Position numbers and translations under genes: made by a program. Source: Chryseobacterium sp. CH21 (GTDB taxonomy: Bacteria > Bacteroidota > Bacteroidia > Flavobacteriales > Weeksellaceae). Taken from it: 64,000 bases of DNA. Below, in pieces: positions 44,631 through 52,364 of this stretch. Position 1 is the first letter of the stretch. Every line of letters begins with the position of its first letter. The DNA lies in NCBI RefSeq assembly GCF_004119445.1, contig NZ_QICI01000062.1, positions 1-64,000 on the forward strand, read 5' to 3'. Under the pieces are notes generated by a model. It did not search any database. It saw only the letters and a list, made by a program, of their open reading frames with translations, and was not told where the DNA came from.

Positions 44631-45560
44631 ATGACGGATTGGATAAAAGCCGCAAGGCTACGAACTTTACCGCTTTCCCTAAGCGGAATTATTATGGGAG
44701 CTTTCATTGCAAAATGGAGACTTTACGGAGAAGGTGGAACGTGGGATTGGAAGATCCTTGCACTCGCTCTTTTGGTGACGCTTTTATACCAGATTTTATC
44801 AAATTATGCCAATGATTATGGTGATGGGATAAAAGGAACAGACGCTAAAAGGATCAATGAAGCAGAAGCAAGAGCTGTAGCATCAGGGAAAATTACAGCA
44901 AAACAGATGAAAAATGCAGTAATCCTTTTCGCAGCATTATCTTTCATTGCTACCATTGCTTTGCTGTACGTAGCATTCATTCCAAACTATATGAATGAAT
45001 TTTACATCTTCATAGGATTGGGAGTAGCATGTATTCTTGCAGCGATTGGATATACAGTAGGTAAAAAACCTTACGGATACATGGGATTGGGAGATATCTT
45101 CGTGTTTATCTTCTTTGGATTGGTTTCTGTATGTGGAAGTTATTTCTTATTTACAAAAACTTTCAGCTGGGATATATTATTACCCGGAACTGCTGTTGGA
45201 ATGATGAGTATGGCCGTTCTTAACCTGAATAACATGAGAGATATCGAAAGTGATAGATTATCAGGGAAAAACAGCTTTGCATTGAGAATCGGATTCAGAA
45301 ATGCAATGATCTATGAAATGGTTCTGTTACAGCTTCCGTTATTGCTTATTCTTGCATTTTTAGGAATGAATGGATTTATGCAGCAGCAAAACTATTACGT
45401 CTTTATCGTAATGATTCTGTTATTTCCACTATCAAAATTAAGAAGAAAGATATTATCTGTAAAAGAACCGAAAGAATTAGACCAATATTTGAAGCAGGTA
45501 GGAATTATGACGTTTGTAATGGCTATTCTAACGGCGGTCGGACTTAATTTATTTAATTAA
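44631..45560 (+). CDS. menA: 1,4-dihydroxy-2-naphthoate polyprenyltransferase
   Basis: The 309-residue membrane protein prenylates 1,4-dihydroxy-2-naphthoate to demethylmenaquinone in the inner membrane. It begins MTDWIKAARLRTLPLSLSGI, has the aspartate-rich motif SNYANDYGDGIKGTDAKR (N-x3-D-x3-D type, about residue 65) and the second motif NMRDIESDRLSGK, with eight to nine helices. ATG 44631 is selected over an upstream in-frame start because it matches the family and because the sequence between is repeat-like. It works directly after MenB, so the pair forms a small menaquinone cluster. Confidence 0.93.
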   Translation: MTDWIKAARLRTLPLSLSGIIMGAFIAKWRLYGEGGTWDWKILALALLVTLLYQILSNYANDYGDGIKGTDAKRINEAEARAVASGKITAKQMKNAVILFAALSFIATIALLYVAFIPNYMNEFYIFIGLGVACILAAIGYTVGKKPYGYMGLGDIFVFIFFGLVSVCGSYFLFTKTFSWDILLPGTAVGMMSMAVLNLNNMRDIESDRLSGKNSFALRIGFRNAMIYEMVLLQLPLLLILAFLGMNGFMQQQNYYVFIVMILLFPLSKLRRKILSVKEPKELDQYLKQVGIMTFVMAILTAVGLNLFN

Positions 45561-45580
45561 TTTTTTAAAATAAAACACTT

Positions 45581-46027
45581 ATGAATTCCAATGTCTATGT
45601 TGAAGCTCAAATGCTTATCAGAAAACCGGTTGAAGATGTTTTTGAAGCATTCATCAATCCTGAAGTAACCACTCATTTCTGGTTTACAAAATCTACCGGA
45701 AAACTGGAAGAAGGTAAAACAATTATCTGGGAATGGGAAATGTACGGCGTAAAATCCGAAGTGAAAGTTCACGAGATTATTCCAAACCAACTGATCAGAA
45801 CAGAATGGGGAGAACCTTCAACACAAGTAGACTATGAATTCAAAACCATGGAAAAAGGAACTCTTGTTATCATTAAAAGCTACGGATTCAGCCAGACAGG
45901 CGAAGATCTGTTAAAAGTAATTAATGACAATACAGGAGGTTTTACAACGGTTTTAGACGGGTGTAAAGCTTATTTGGAACATGGAATTAATCTAAGACTG
46001 ATCGAAGATAAATTTCCATCGAAATAA
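45581..46027 (+). CDS. SRPBCC (AHSA1/START-like) domain protein
   Basis: The 148-residue protein is a helix-grip domain of the activator-of-Hsp90 type: EAQMLIRKPVEDVFEAFINP at the N-terminus, THFWFTKSTGKLEEGKTIIWEWEMYG in the centre, and a C-terminal helix LDGCKAYLEHGINLRLIEDK. Members bind small hydrophobic ligands or act as chaperone cofactors, but bacterial representatives are uncharacterised. It starts 20 bases after menA and may be cotranscribed. A repeat cluster follows its stop. Confidence 0.87.
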   Translation: MNSNVYVEAQMLIRKPVEDVFEAFINPEVTTHFWFTKSTGKLEEGKTIIWEWEMYGVKSEVKVHEIIPNQLIRTEWGEPSTQVDYEFKTMEKGTLVIIKSYGFSQTGEDLLKVINDNTGGFTTVLDGCKAYLEHGINLRLIEDKFPSK

Positions 46028-46031
46028 TACA

Positions 46032-46125
46032 TTAAAGAAACACGAATGGCACGAATATTTTCACGAATGTCACTAATCTCATTGTGCTCTTTGTGAAAAT
46101 TTTTGAGTCATTTGTGTTTAAAAAT
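46032..46125. repeat. CACGAATGG-type dispersed repeat
   Basis: The left part (AAACACGAATGGCACGAA ... TTTTCACGAATG) and the right part (TTTGTGAAAATTTTTG ... CATTTGTGTTT) are imperfect inverted copies. The layout, with TTTTCAC words in the centre of each arm, is like the CACAGATG cluster at 4067-4330 but with different words. It fills the gap before the metal-dependent hydrolase. Confidence 0.7.
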
Positions 46126-46142
46126 TTAAACTAAAATTTAAA

Positions 46143-46829
46143 ATGAAAATACAATTCTTAGGGCAAAATTGTTTCCTGTTCACCTACAAGGACAAAACAA
46201 TTTTGAGCGACCCTTTTTACAACTACAAAAAAGCAGAGTCAGGTTTTGATATTGCTGCTCAAAAAATCGACTACATCCTGTTGACCCATGCGCACGGTGA
46301 TCATATTGCTGACGTAGCAGAAGTATTGCAGCATTACCCGGAAGCTACTGTAATTGGAGTTCCTGAAGTATGCGGTTACTTCAAGCAGGCTAAAAATACA
46401 GACGATGTGAACTTAGGAGGATCGGCAAAAATCGACGATCTTAAAATTTCCATGGTTCCGGCTCATCATACAAGTTCTTTCCCGGATGGAAGCTATGGAG
46501 GCGTTCCTGTAGGGTATATCTTCAGACTTCCTGAAGGTAAAAACATCTATTTGGCTGGTGATACAGGAGTAATGGCTGATATGGAGCTGTTTCCGAGACT
46601 ATACGGAAACATTGACCTTTCTATTCTTCCTATCGGGAGTCACTACACAATGTGCCCTAGAAAAGCTTCTTTTGCAGCAGCAGAGTTATTAAAAACACCG
46701 AAAGTAATCGGATGTCACTTTGATACTTTTCCAGCAATTGAGATCAATCATGAAAGCGCATTAAAGCATTTTGCAGATAAAAATGTAGAACTTGTTTTAC
46801 CAAAATTAGGCGAGACGTTCGAATTTTAA
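46143..46829 (+). CDS. Metal-dependent hydrolase, UPF0173/metallo-beta-lactamase fold
   Basis: The 228-residue protein has the metallo-beta-lactamase site LLTHAHGDHIAD (H-x-H-x-D-H, about residues 46-57), followed by VPAHHTSS, LAGDTGVM and a C-terminal GCHFDTF, as in the UPF0173 family (YtkL-like). It presumably hydrolyses a small ester, lactone or phosphate in the cytoplasm with a dinuclear metal site; the substrate is unknown. It has no signal peptide. It is transcribed towards the SRP RNA gene that lies on the opposite strand. Confidence 0.9.
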   Translation: MKIQFLGQNCFLFTYKDKTILSDPFYNYKKAESGFDIAAQKIDYILLTHAHGDHIADVAEVLQHYPEATVIGVPEVCGYFKQAKNTDDVNLGGSAKIDDLKISMVPAHHTSSFPDGSYGGVPVGYIFRLPEGKNIYLAGDTGVMADMELFPRLYGNIDLSILPIGSHYTMCPRKASFAAAELLKTPKVIGCHFDTFPAIEINHESALKHFADKNVELVLPKLGETFEF

Positions 46830-46948
46830 TCAATAACGAAACCGGAGGTAATCTGAAAATTAGAAAATGAAAATGATGCGTAAGGTATTAAAAACAAAAA
46901 AAGATAATTATCAAATTACCTCTCTTCTTACTTTAAAACAAAAAAAAT

Positions 46949-47043
46949 GGCAAGCTACCTAAATCACACCGCTACGACCGATTACCTTTGCTGCGTTCCC
47001 ACCCTGGAGGATTCTCAGGAGCTGGTTGTTTAGGACTTGCCGT
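46949..47043 (-). ncRNA. ffs: Signal recognition particle RNA, small bacterial type
   Basis: On the minus strand the sequence contains the universally conserved SRP domain IV apical region GGGTGGGAACGCAGCAAAGG, bounded by complementary stretches ending GGCAAG (5') and CTTGCC (3'), which pair as the terminal stem. This is the 4.5S RNA that binds Ffh and directs membrane-protein targeting. After the 3' CTTGCC a T-run follows, acting as terminator. A fine promoter (47046-47076) lies just upstream. The exact ends are estimates within a few bases. Confidence 0.9.
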
Positions 47044-47045
47044 TG

Positions 47046-47076
47046 CAAAGGTAGGAATATTTTATAAACTTCAAAA
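47046..47076 (-). promoter_or_regulatory. Promoter of the SRP RNA
   Basis: On the minus strand TTTTG (47072-47076) and TACCTTTG (47046-47053) are 18 bases apart, an excellent match to the Bacteroidota consensus directly before the RNA start. Confidence 0.75.
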
Positions 47077-47173
47077 CTTTATTAAAGAAAATTAGTCGAA
47101 AAAATGCAGTGGTAAAGCTAAACGCTTGACATTTAGAGGGAAAATTTTTCAACTTTTTTCTAAAAATTTAAAT

Positions 47174-47776
47174 ATGACGAAAAGTCCATCAACACTAGGA
47201 ATTATACTTTTTATCGCTACAATGATCGTTTTCTTTGTAGTGTATACTTTTTTCTCAGGAATCAATTATTTTGATATCTCTTTGAAAGCCAATGCTTTTG
47301 TTTTGCCGCTTTTATATGCCGGAGCTGCTTTCTGGTCTGTAAAATCCTACTGGAACACCCATAGAGTGGTAAAATTCAAAGACGCTTTCAAAAGAGCATT
47401 TGTTCCAATGTTCATTGGAGGAATTCTTTCCATCTTCAGTATTTATGCTTTTTTAACCTTTGTAGATCCTGCAGCTAAAAGCTTGTTGAACTACCAATAT
47501 GTTCAAAGACAAAAATCAGAACTGGATACAGAATATACTTCTGCAAGAAAAATTCTGAAGCATCAGAAAGATATTGATGAACTGGATCAAAAGTATAAAG
47601 AAAGATTACAAAGCTTCACGCCTGAGGCTGTTAAAGGAAAAGATATGCTTACCGCAAGTCATTTTTCAGGATATTTTGCAGCAATTCTTATATTTTACGT
47701 AGTTTTGTCGGTGTTTTTCGGAGCGTTTTTCAGAACAAGAACGATACATCAACCTGAAGAAACCAATCAAGCCTAA
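47174..47776 (+). CDS. DUF4199 domain membrane protein
   Basis: The 200-residue protein has four membrane helices (about 7-27, 36-54, 72-94 and 155-177) with a coiled-coil-like loop between the third and fourth (YQYVQRQKSELDTEYTSARK and following). This is the DUF4199 layout common in Bacteroidota, where the gene often stands beside a family 2 glycosyltransferase, as here: the next gene starts 17 bases after its stop. The function is unknown; a role in the same envelope-glycan process is inferred from the pairing. ATG 47174 is preferred over an upstream frame extension. Confidence 0.85.
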   Translation: MTKSPSTLGIILFIATMIVFFVVYTFFSGINYFDISLKANAFVLPLLYAGAAFWSVKSYWNTHRVVKFKDAFKRAFVPMFIGGILSIFSIYAFLTFVDPAAKSLLNYQYVQRQKSELDTEYTSARKILKHQKDIDELDQKYKERLQSFTPEAVKGKDMLTASHFSGYFAAILIFYVVLSVFFGAFFRTRTIHQPEETNQA

Positions 47777-47792
47777 TTTTTATTAAAATTAA

Positions 47793-48743
47793 ATGAATTT
47801 ATCTATAGTTATTCCGTTACTGAACGAAGAAGACTCTCTGGAAGAGCTTTTTTCAAGAATTGATAAAGTATGCACAACCAGCAGTTTATCTTACGAGATC
47901 TGGTTTGTAGATGATGGAAGTACGGATTTGTCGTGGAGTATTATTGAGAATATGAAAGTTCAGCATCCTCAGATCCACGCTATTAAATTTTCCAGAAATT
48001 ATGGAAAATCACAGGCCCTTCATGCAGCTTTTGAAAGAACAAATGGGGATGTCGTGATTACAATGGATGCCGATTTACAGGATTTCCCTGAAGAAATTCC
48101 GGAACTGTATAATATGGTGGTTCATGATAATTATGATATTGTTTCCGGTTGGAAAAAGAAACGTTTTGATAATGTAATGACGAAAAATATTCCGTCAAAA
48201 TTATTCAATGCAGCAGCGAGAAAAGTTTCAGGAGTGTATCTTCATGATTTCAACTGTGGTTTGAAAGCCTACAAAAGACAGGTCGTAAAATCCGTTGATG
48301 TTTACGGAGATATGCACCGTTATATTCCGGTATTGGCTGCTAATGCAGGTTTCAGAAGAATCACAGAAAAAGAAGTACAGCACCAGGCAAGACCTTACGG
48401 AACTTCAAAATTCGGAACTGAAAGATTTGTAAGAGGATTTCTGGACCTGATAACCCTTTGGTTTGTAAGTCGTTTCGGAGGAAGGCCAATGCATTTCTTT
48501 GGAGCTGTAGGAACTTTAATGTTCATCGTAGGTTTTCTTTCAGCACTTTGGTTGGGAATTTCTAAACTTATTGATGTGGCAAGAGGAATCTACGGACATT
48601 TAATTACCAATAATCCTTGGTTCTTTATTGCATTAACAATGATGATTTTGGGAAGCCTTCTGTTTGTAGCAGGATTTTTAGGAGAAATGATTATCAGAAC
48701 AAACCGCGAGCACAAGAACTATAATATTGATGAAGTGATATAA
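47793..48743 (+). CDS. Family 2 glycosyltransferase, DPM1/GtrB type
   Basis: The 316-residue protein has a GT-A domain (about 1-230) with NLSIVIPLLNEEDSLEELF, WFVDDGSTD (nucleotide binding), KFSRNYGKSQALHAAFE and VITMDADLQDFPEE (the DxD-like metal site), followed by two membrane helices at about 236-260 and 273-297. This is the polyprenyl-phosphate sugar transferase plan: a sugar from a nucleotide donor is passed to a lipid carrier at the inner membrane. The identity of the sugar is unknown. It is paired with the DUF4199 gene. Confidence 0.92.
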   Translation: MNLSIVIPLLNEEDSLEELFSRIDKVCTTSSLSYEIWFVDDGSTDLSWSIIENMKVQHPQIHAIKFSRNYGKSQALHAAFERTNGDVVITMDADLQDFPEEIPELYNMVVHDNYDIVSGWKKKRFDNVMTKNIPSKLFNAAARKVSGVYLHDFNCGLKAYKRQVVKSVDVYGDMHRYIPVLAANAGFRRITEKEVQHQARPYGTSKFGTERFVRGFLDLITLWFVSRFGGRPMHFFGAVGTLMFIVGFLSALWLGISKLIDVARGIYGHLITNNPWFFIALTMMILGSLLFVAGFLGEMIIRTNREHKNYNIDEVI

Positions 48744-48781
48744 AACCGAAAGATTTTCATTTTGTTTCAAATGAAAATCAA

Positions 48782-48877
48782 TCTGTTAATGTAAATGTTC
48801 AGTCGATATATGACCATTCCCATCCTTGGAGGGGTGGCGAAAATTCAAAGAATTTTTGACGGGGTGGTTAACAGATT
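48782..48877. repeat. Dispersed element containing GGAGGGGTGGCG and GACGGGGTGG words
   Basis: Outer words AATCTGTTAA and TTAACAGATT form an inverted pair around a GC-richer middle (CCATCCTTGGAGGGGTGGCG, then GACGGGGTGG). An extra AT hairpin (GATTTTCATTT/AAATGAAAATC) lies just upstream at 48754-48779. The 443-base gap between the GT2 gene and the next gene holds these, a terminator at 48905 and an AAAAT-type simple repeat at about 48958-48980. Confidence 0.65.
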
Positions 48878-48904
48878 ATAATCACTTCAATTCCAATAAA
48901 CAAG

Positions 48905-48935
48905 AAGCACTCTGTAAAAAACAGAGTGCTTTTTT
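48905..48935 (+). terminator. Terminator of the DUF4199-GT2 unit
   Basis: The stem AAGCACTCTGT/ACAGAGTGCTT with a short A loop is followed by six T. Confidence 0.88.
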
Positions 48936-49186
48936 ATATTTTAAACTAATCAGATAAAAAATAAAATAAAATAAAATAAAGCAGACTAAGAAATAGTCTT
49001 TTCCAAAAAAGCACAAAATTGAAAATTATCAGGTATTTTATTGTCAAAAGACAAAGATTTTTAGAAATTTTAATCCTATTTTTGTTCAAACGTAATATTG
49101 AAAGCCCTGTGAGAGACATGAAAAAACTTTTAGGGATCTTCAGTAAATATCGTTGCGATTATAATAAAGAATATTTAAAATTAAAT

Positions 49187-49888
49187 ATGAAAAAAGTTGT
49201 ATACACATTAATGCTGGTGGCGGTAGTTTCCTGTGGAAAAGTTTCTCCAAAAGGAAATATTGAAAAGAAAGATGTGGATGTTTCGGAGTTTGTAAACCTT
49301 GATTTAGAAGGGAAATTCCGTGTATTTTATGCCAGAGGTCCTAAAAATTTTGTTGAAATAGAAACCTATCCGAATGTGGCGAGCAATCTGGATGTGGATG
49401 TAAAAGACAAAACTCTTTTCATCAAAGAAAAAAGAGGGACAAAAGGAGTAGATTTTTATAACGTAACGATTTATTCAAAATATAACCTGGAAAAAGTAGC
49501 CGTTTCTGATTCTGTTGAAGTCAATATTTCAAGTGAAATCAAAACAGACAATTTCAGACTCAACATGAAAAATAATGCAAGTTTCATGGGATCTGTAAAT
49601 ACCAGAAGAGCAGAAGTGGAAATGCACAACAGAAGCCGCGCCAACTTTTTGGGATTGTCTAAAGATGCAGTGATAAAGATTTCAGATACTGCAAGTTTAA
49701 TTGCTCCTTATTGGAAAATAACCAATCTGAATATTGATTCTAAAAACGGAAATTATGCAGAAGTAAATGTAAAAGATTCGTTAAAAGGACATATTCAGAA
49801 TACTGCAAAATTTATTTATTACAACGATCCAATAAGAGCGTTCAAAATTGATAAAACGACAAAAGTCGAAAATAAGAAATTAGAGTAA
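49187..49888 (+). CDS. DUF2807 (auto-transporter adhesin, head GIN) lipoprotein
   Basis: The 233-residue protein has a lipoprotein signal MKKVVYTLMLVAVVSC (Cys16) and a mature right-handed beta-helix-like DUF2807 domain: VDVSEFVNLDLEGKFRVFYA, then repeated strands such as VEINISSE-like VEVNISSE, NFRLNMKNNASFMGSV and EVEMHNRSRANFLGLS. Members are putative surface lipoproteins of unknown role. ATG 49187 is chosen because the signal begins there; the frame extends upstream to 49019 with no signal. Its stop is followed almost directly by the first 180-base direct repeat. Confidence 0.82.
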   Translation: MKKVVYTLMLVAVVSCGKVSPKGNIEKKDVDVSEFVNLDLEGKFRVFYARGPKNFVEIETYPNVASNLDVDVKDKTLFIKEKRGTKGVDFYNVTIYSKYNLEKVAVSDSVEVNISSEIKTDNFRLNMKNNASFMGSVNTRRAEVEMHNRSRANFLGLSKDAVIKISDTASLIAPYWKITNLNIDSKNGNYAEVNVKDSLKGHIQNTAKFIYYNDPIRAFKIDKTTKVENKKLE

Positions 49889-49891
49889 TTT

Positions 49892-50071
49892 GGATGGAAG
49901 CTAGAAGCTGGAGGCTGGGAGTGATGTTAGTTTTCATACTTCTTGTTTTAAGATTAAAGACTTGATTCCAAACTTTAAAATAAAAAATAGAAAAATAAAA
50001 ACAAAACCGGAATTTTGAAACCAGGCAGACTGTATCTTCCAGCCTCCAGCTTCATTCTTCCCGCTTAAAAA
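49892..50071. repeat. 180-base direct repeat, upstream copy, flanking the four-helix-bundle gene
   Basis: The copy begins GGATGGAAGCTAGAAGCTGG and ends TTCTTCCCGCTTAAAAA. It has internal inverted arms GAAGCTGGAGGCTGG near its left end and its complement CCAGCCTCCAGCTTC near its right end. It is about 95% identical over its whole length to 50439-50617; the right-hand 60 bases are identical. No coding frame is likely inside. Confidence 0.93.
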
Positions 50072-50076
50072 GAAAT

Positions 50077-50433
50077 ATGAGTTTTAAATTTGAGAAATTG
50101 ATTATTTGGCAGAAATCTATGGAATTTGGAGAAATTATTTTTAATTTATCCCAATATTTTCCAAAGGATGAGGCTTTTAATCTTACGTCTCAGATAAGAA
50201 GAGCATCGGATTCTATTGCTCTTAATATTTCGGAAGGGTGTATTTTGCAGTCAAAATTAGAATTTAAAAAATTTTTAGGATATTCGATTCGCTCTTTAGC
50301 AGAAACAGTAACCTGTTTATATAAAGCAAAAAACAGGAAATATATTACAGAAGAAAAATTTAGTGAAATATACAATGAAAGTTATAGCTTAATGAATCAA
50401 ATTATTGCTTTCAGAAATCAGATAAAAGAGTAA
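50077..50433 (+). CDS. Four-helix-bundle protein, S23/bAvd-like family
   Basis: The 118-residue protein matches the S23 (23S rRNA intervening-sequence) or four-helix-bundle family: FEKLIIWQKSMEFGEIIFNL at the N-terminus, LTSQIRRASDSIALNISEG in the second helix (the family signature R-R-A-x-x-S-I-x-x-N-I-x-E-G), EFKKFLGYSIRSLAETVTCL, and a final helix of NESYSLMNQIIAFRNQ. Relatives include Avd accessory proteins of diversity-generating retroelements and proteins encoded inside 23S rRNA intervening sequences. Here it stands neither in rRNA nor beside a reverse transcriptase but between two long direct repeats. Function unknown; nucleic-acid binding is plausible from the family. Confidence 0.88.
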   Translation: MSFKFEKLIIWQKSMEFGEIIFNLSQYFPKDEAFNLTSQIRRASDSIALNISEGCILQSKLEFKKFLGYSIRSLAETVTCLYKAKNRKYITEEKFSEIYNESYSLMNQIIAFRNQIKE

Positions 50434-50438
50434 AGTAA

Positions 50439-50617
50439 GGATGGAAGTCAGAAGCTGGAGGCTAGGAGTGATGTTAGTTTTCATACTTCTTGTTTTCAGA
50501 TTAAAGACTTAGTTCCAAACTTTAAAATAAAAAATAGAAAATTAAAACAAAGCCGGAATTTTGAAACCAGGCAGACTGTATCTTCCAGCCTCCAGCTTCA
50601 TTCTTCCCGCTTAAAAA
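50439..50617. repeat. 180-base direct repeat, downstream copy
   Basis: It is the second copy of 49892-50071 in the same orientation, beginning GGATGGAAGTCAGAAGCTGG and differing at roughly ten positions, mostly in the left and central part. Its right end lies 14 bases before the phosphohexomutase start, so it may contribute to that gene's 5' leader. Confidence 0.93.
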
Positions 50618-50631
50618 ACTTAGACATAAAT

Positions 50632-52347
50632 ATGAATACACTGGAAAAAGCGAAACTTTGGTTAAGTGATACCTTCGATAAAGAAACGAGAGATGCTGTA
50701 CAGACATTAATTGACAGCAATTCACCTGATCTGGAAGATTCTTTCTACAGAGAACTGGAATTCGGTACAGGAGGTATGCGTGGAATAATGGGAGTAGGAA
50801 CCAACCGCTTGAATAAATATACATTAGGACAGGCTACTCAAGGATTAGCCAACTATATGCTGCAGCAGTTTAAAGGAGAAGAGATTAAAGTAGCCATCGC
50901 TTATGACGTTCGTCATAACTCAAAAGAATTCGGGAAACTGGTAGGAGATGTTTTGACAGCCAACGGAATCAAAGTATTGCTTTTCAAAGATCACAGACCC
51001 ACTCCGGAGTTGTCTTTCACTGTTCGTGATAAAAAATGTAATGGAGGAATTGTATTGACAGCTTCTCACAACCCACCGGAATATAACGGTTACAAAGTAT
51101 ACTGGAATGACGGAGCACAAATTGTTCCGCCTAATGATGAAGCGATCATCAATGAAGTATATTCTGTGAAATTTGAAGAAATTAAATTCAACGGAAATGA
51201 TGATCTGATTGAATGGATCGGAGAGGAGCAGGATGATGTTTATATCGATGCCTGTATTGAAAACTCTACCTATCAGAATGTTGGAAAAGAAAATTTAAAT
51301 ATTGTTTTCACGTCTATCCACGGAACAACCTATACTACCATTCCGAAAGCTTTAGAAAAAGCTGGATTCAAAAAAATAGATCTTGTAAGAGAACAGATGA
51401 TTCCGAGCGGAAATTTCCCTACCGTAGATTCTCCAAACCCGGAAGAGCCTGCAGCGTTGGAAATGGCAATGGATCTGGCAAGAATTACCAATGCAGATAT
51501 CGTGATCGGAACAGATCCGGACGGAGACAGATTAGGGATTGCAGTAAGAAACCTTGATGGTGAAATGCAATTATTGAACGGTAACCAAACCAACACAATT
51601 CTTACGTATTACATTCTGAATGAATGGAGAAAACAAGGAAGAATCACCGGAAAAGAATTTATTGGTTCTACAATCGTAACTTCGGATATCTTCTTTGATA
51701 TTGCACAAAAATTCGGAGTAGAATGCAAAGTAGGTCTTACCGGATTCAAATGGATCGGAAAAATGATCCGTGAAGCAGAAGGAACACAAAAATTTGTATG
51801 TGGTGGTGAAGAAAGCTTTGGATTCATGACCGGAGATTTTGTTCGTGATAAAGACTCTTGCGGAAGTATCCTTGTGGCTTGTGAAATTGCTGCATGGTGC
51901 AAAGCCAACGGAAAAACAATGTACCAATACATGATTGAGATCTATGAAGATCTTGGAATGTATTATGAAGGATTAATCAATATCGTAAGAAAAGGAAAAG
52001 AAGGAGCTGAAGAAATTCAGAACATGATGAAAAACTTCCGTGAGAATCCTCCAAAAGAATTGGCAGGTTCACTGGTAGAAGAAGTGAAAGACTTTAAAGA
52101 ACAGACAAGCCTTACCATTTCTACGAATGAGAAAAAAGTAATGAATGGCATTCCGAAATCTAACGTTTTGATCTATTACACTCAGGATGGAACAAAAGTA
52201 TGCGTAAGACCTTCAGGAACAGAACCAAAAATCAAGTTCTATGTTTCAGTGAAGGATTCCATTACTTCAGAAGCTGATTTCAGAGACAAATTAAAATCAC
52301 TGGAAGCTAAAATCGGAGCTGTTAAAACAGATTTAAAACTGGATTAA
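50632..52347 (+). CDS. Phospho-sugar mutase (phosphoglucomutase/phosphomannomutase family)
   Basis: The 571-residue alpha-D-phosphohexomutase interconverts hexose 1- and 6-phosphates. The active-site phosphoserine is in VLTASHNPPEYNGYK, the metal loop is GTDPDGDRLG, the sugar-binding loop is CGGEESFGF and the phosphate-binding loop at the C-terminus is VRPSGTEPKIKFY. Length and order are those of the PGM2-like, phosphopentomutase/phosphoglucomutase branch of Bacteroidota. It provides activated sugars for glycans or glycogen. It follows the repeat cassette and is followed 17 bases later by a lipoprotein gene. Confidence 0.95.
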   Translation: MNTLEKAKLWLSDTFDKETRDAVQTLIDSNSPDLEDSFYRELEFGTGGMRGIMGVGTNRLNKYTLGQATQGLANYMLQQFKGEEIKVAIAYDVRHNSKEFGKLVGDVLTANGIKVLLFKDHRPTPELSFTVRDKKCNGGIVLTASHNPPEYNGYKVYWNDGAQIVPPNDEAIINEVYSVKFEEIKFNGNDDLIEWIGEEQDDVYIDACIENSTYQNVGKENLNIVFTSIHGTTYTTIPKALEKAGFKKIDLVREQMIPSGNFPTVDSPNPEEPAALEMAMDLARITNADIVIGTDPDGDRLGIAVRNLDGEMQLLNGNQTNTILTYYILNEWRKQGRITGKEFIGSTIVTSDIFFDIAQKFGVECKVGLTGFKWIGKMIREAEGTQKFVCGGEESFGFMTGDFVRDKDSCGSILVACEIAAWCKANGKTMYQYMIEIYEDLGMYYEGLINIVRKGKEGAEEIQNMMKNFRENPPKELAGSLVEEVKDFKEQTSLTISTNEKKVMNGIPKSNVLIYYTQDGTKVCVRPSGTEPKIKFYVSVKDSITSEADFRDKLKSLEAKIGAVKTDLKLD

Positions 52348-52364
52348 TTCTCCGAAAACAGCAG

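Noticed and set aside
46949..47043. tRNA-like or attachment-site sequence
   Set aside because: The conserved GGAACGCAGCAAAGG apical loop and the pairing ends identify the minus-strand SRP RNA; no tRNA was recognised anywhere in the window.
49892..50617. CRISPR array or diversity-generating retroelement
   Set aside because: Only two long repeat copies are present, without spacers of uniform length, Cas genes, reverse transcriptase or template/variable repeat pair; the Avd-like protein alone is not enough.
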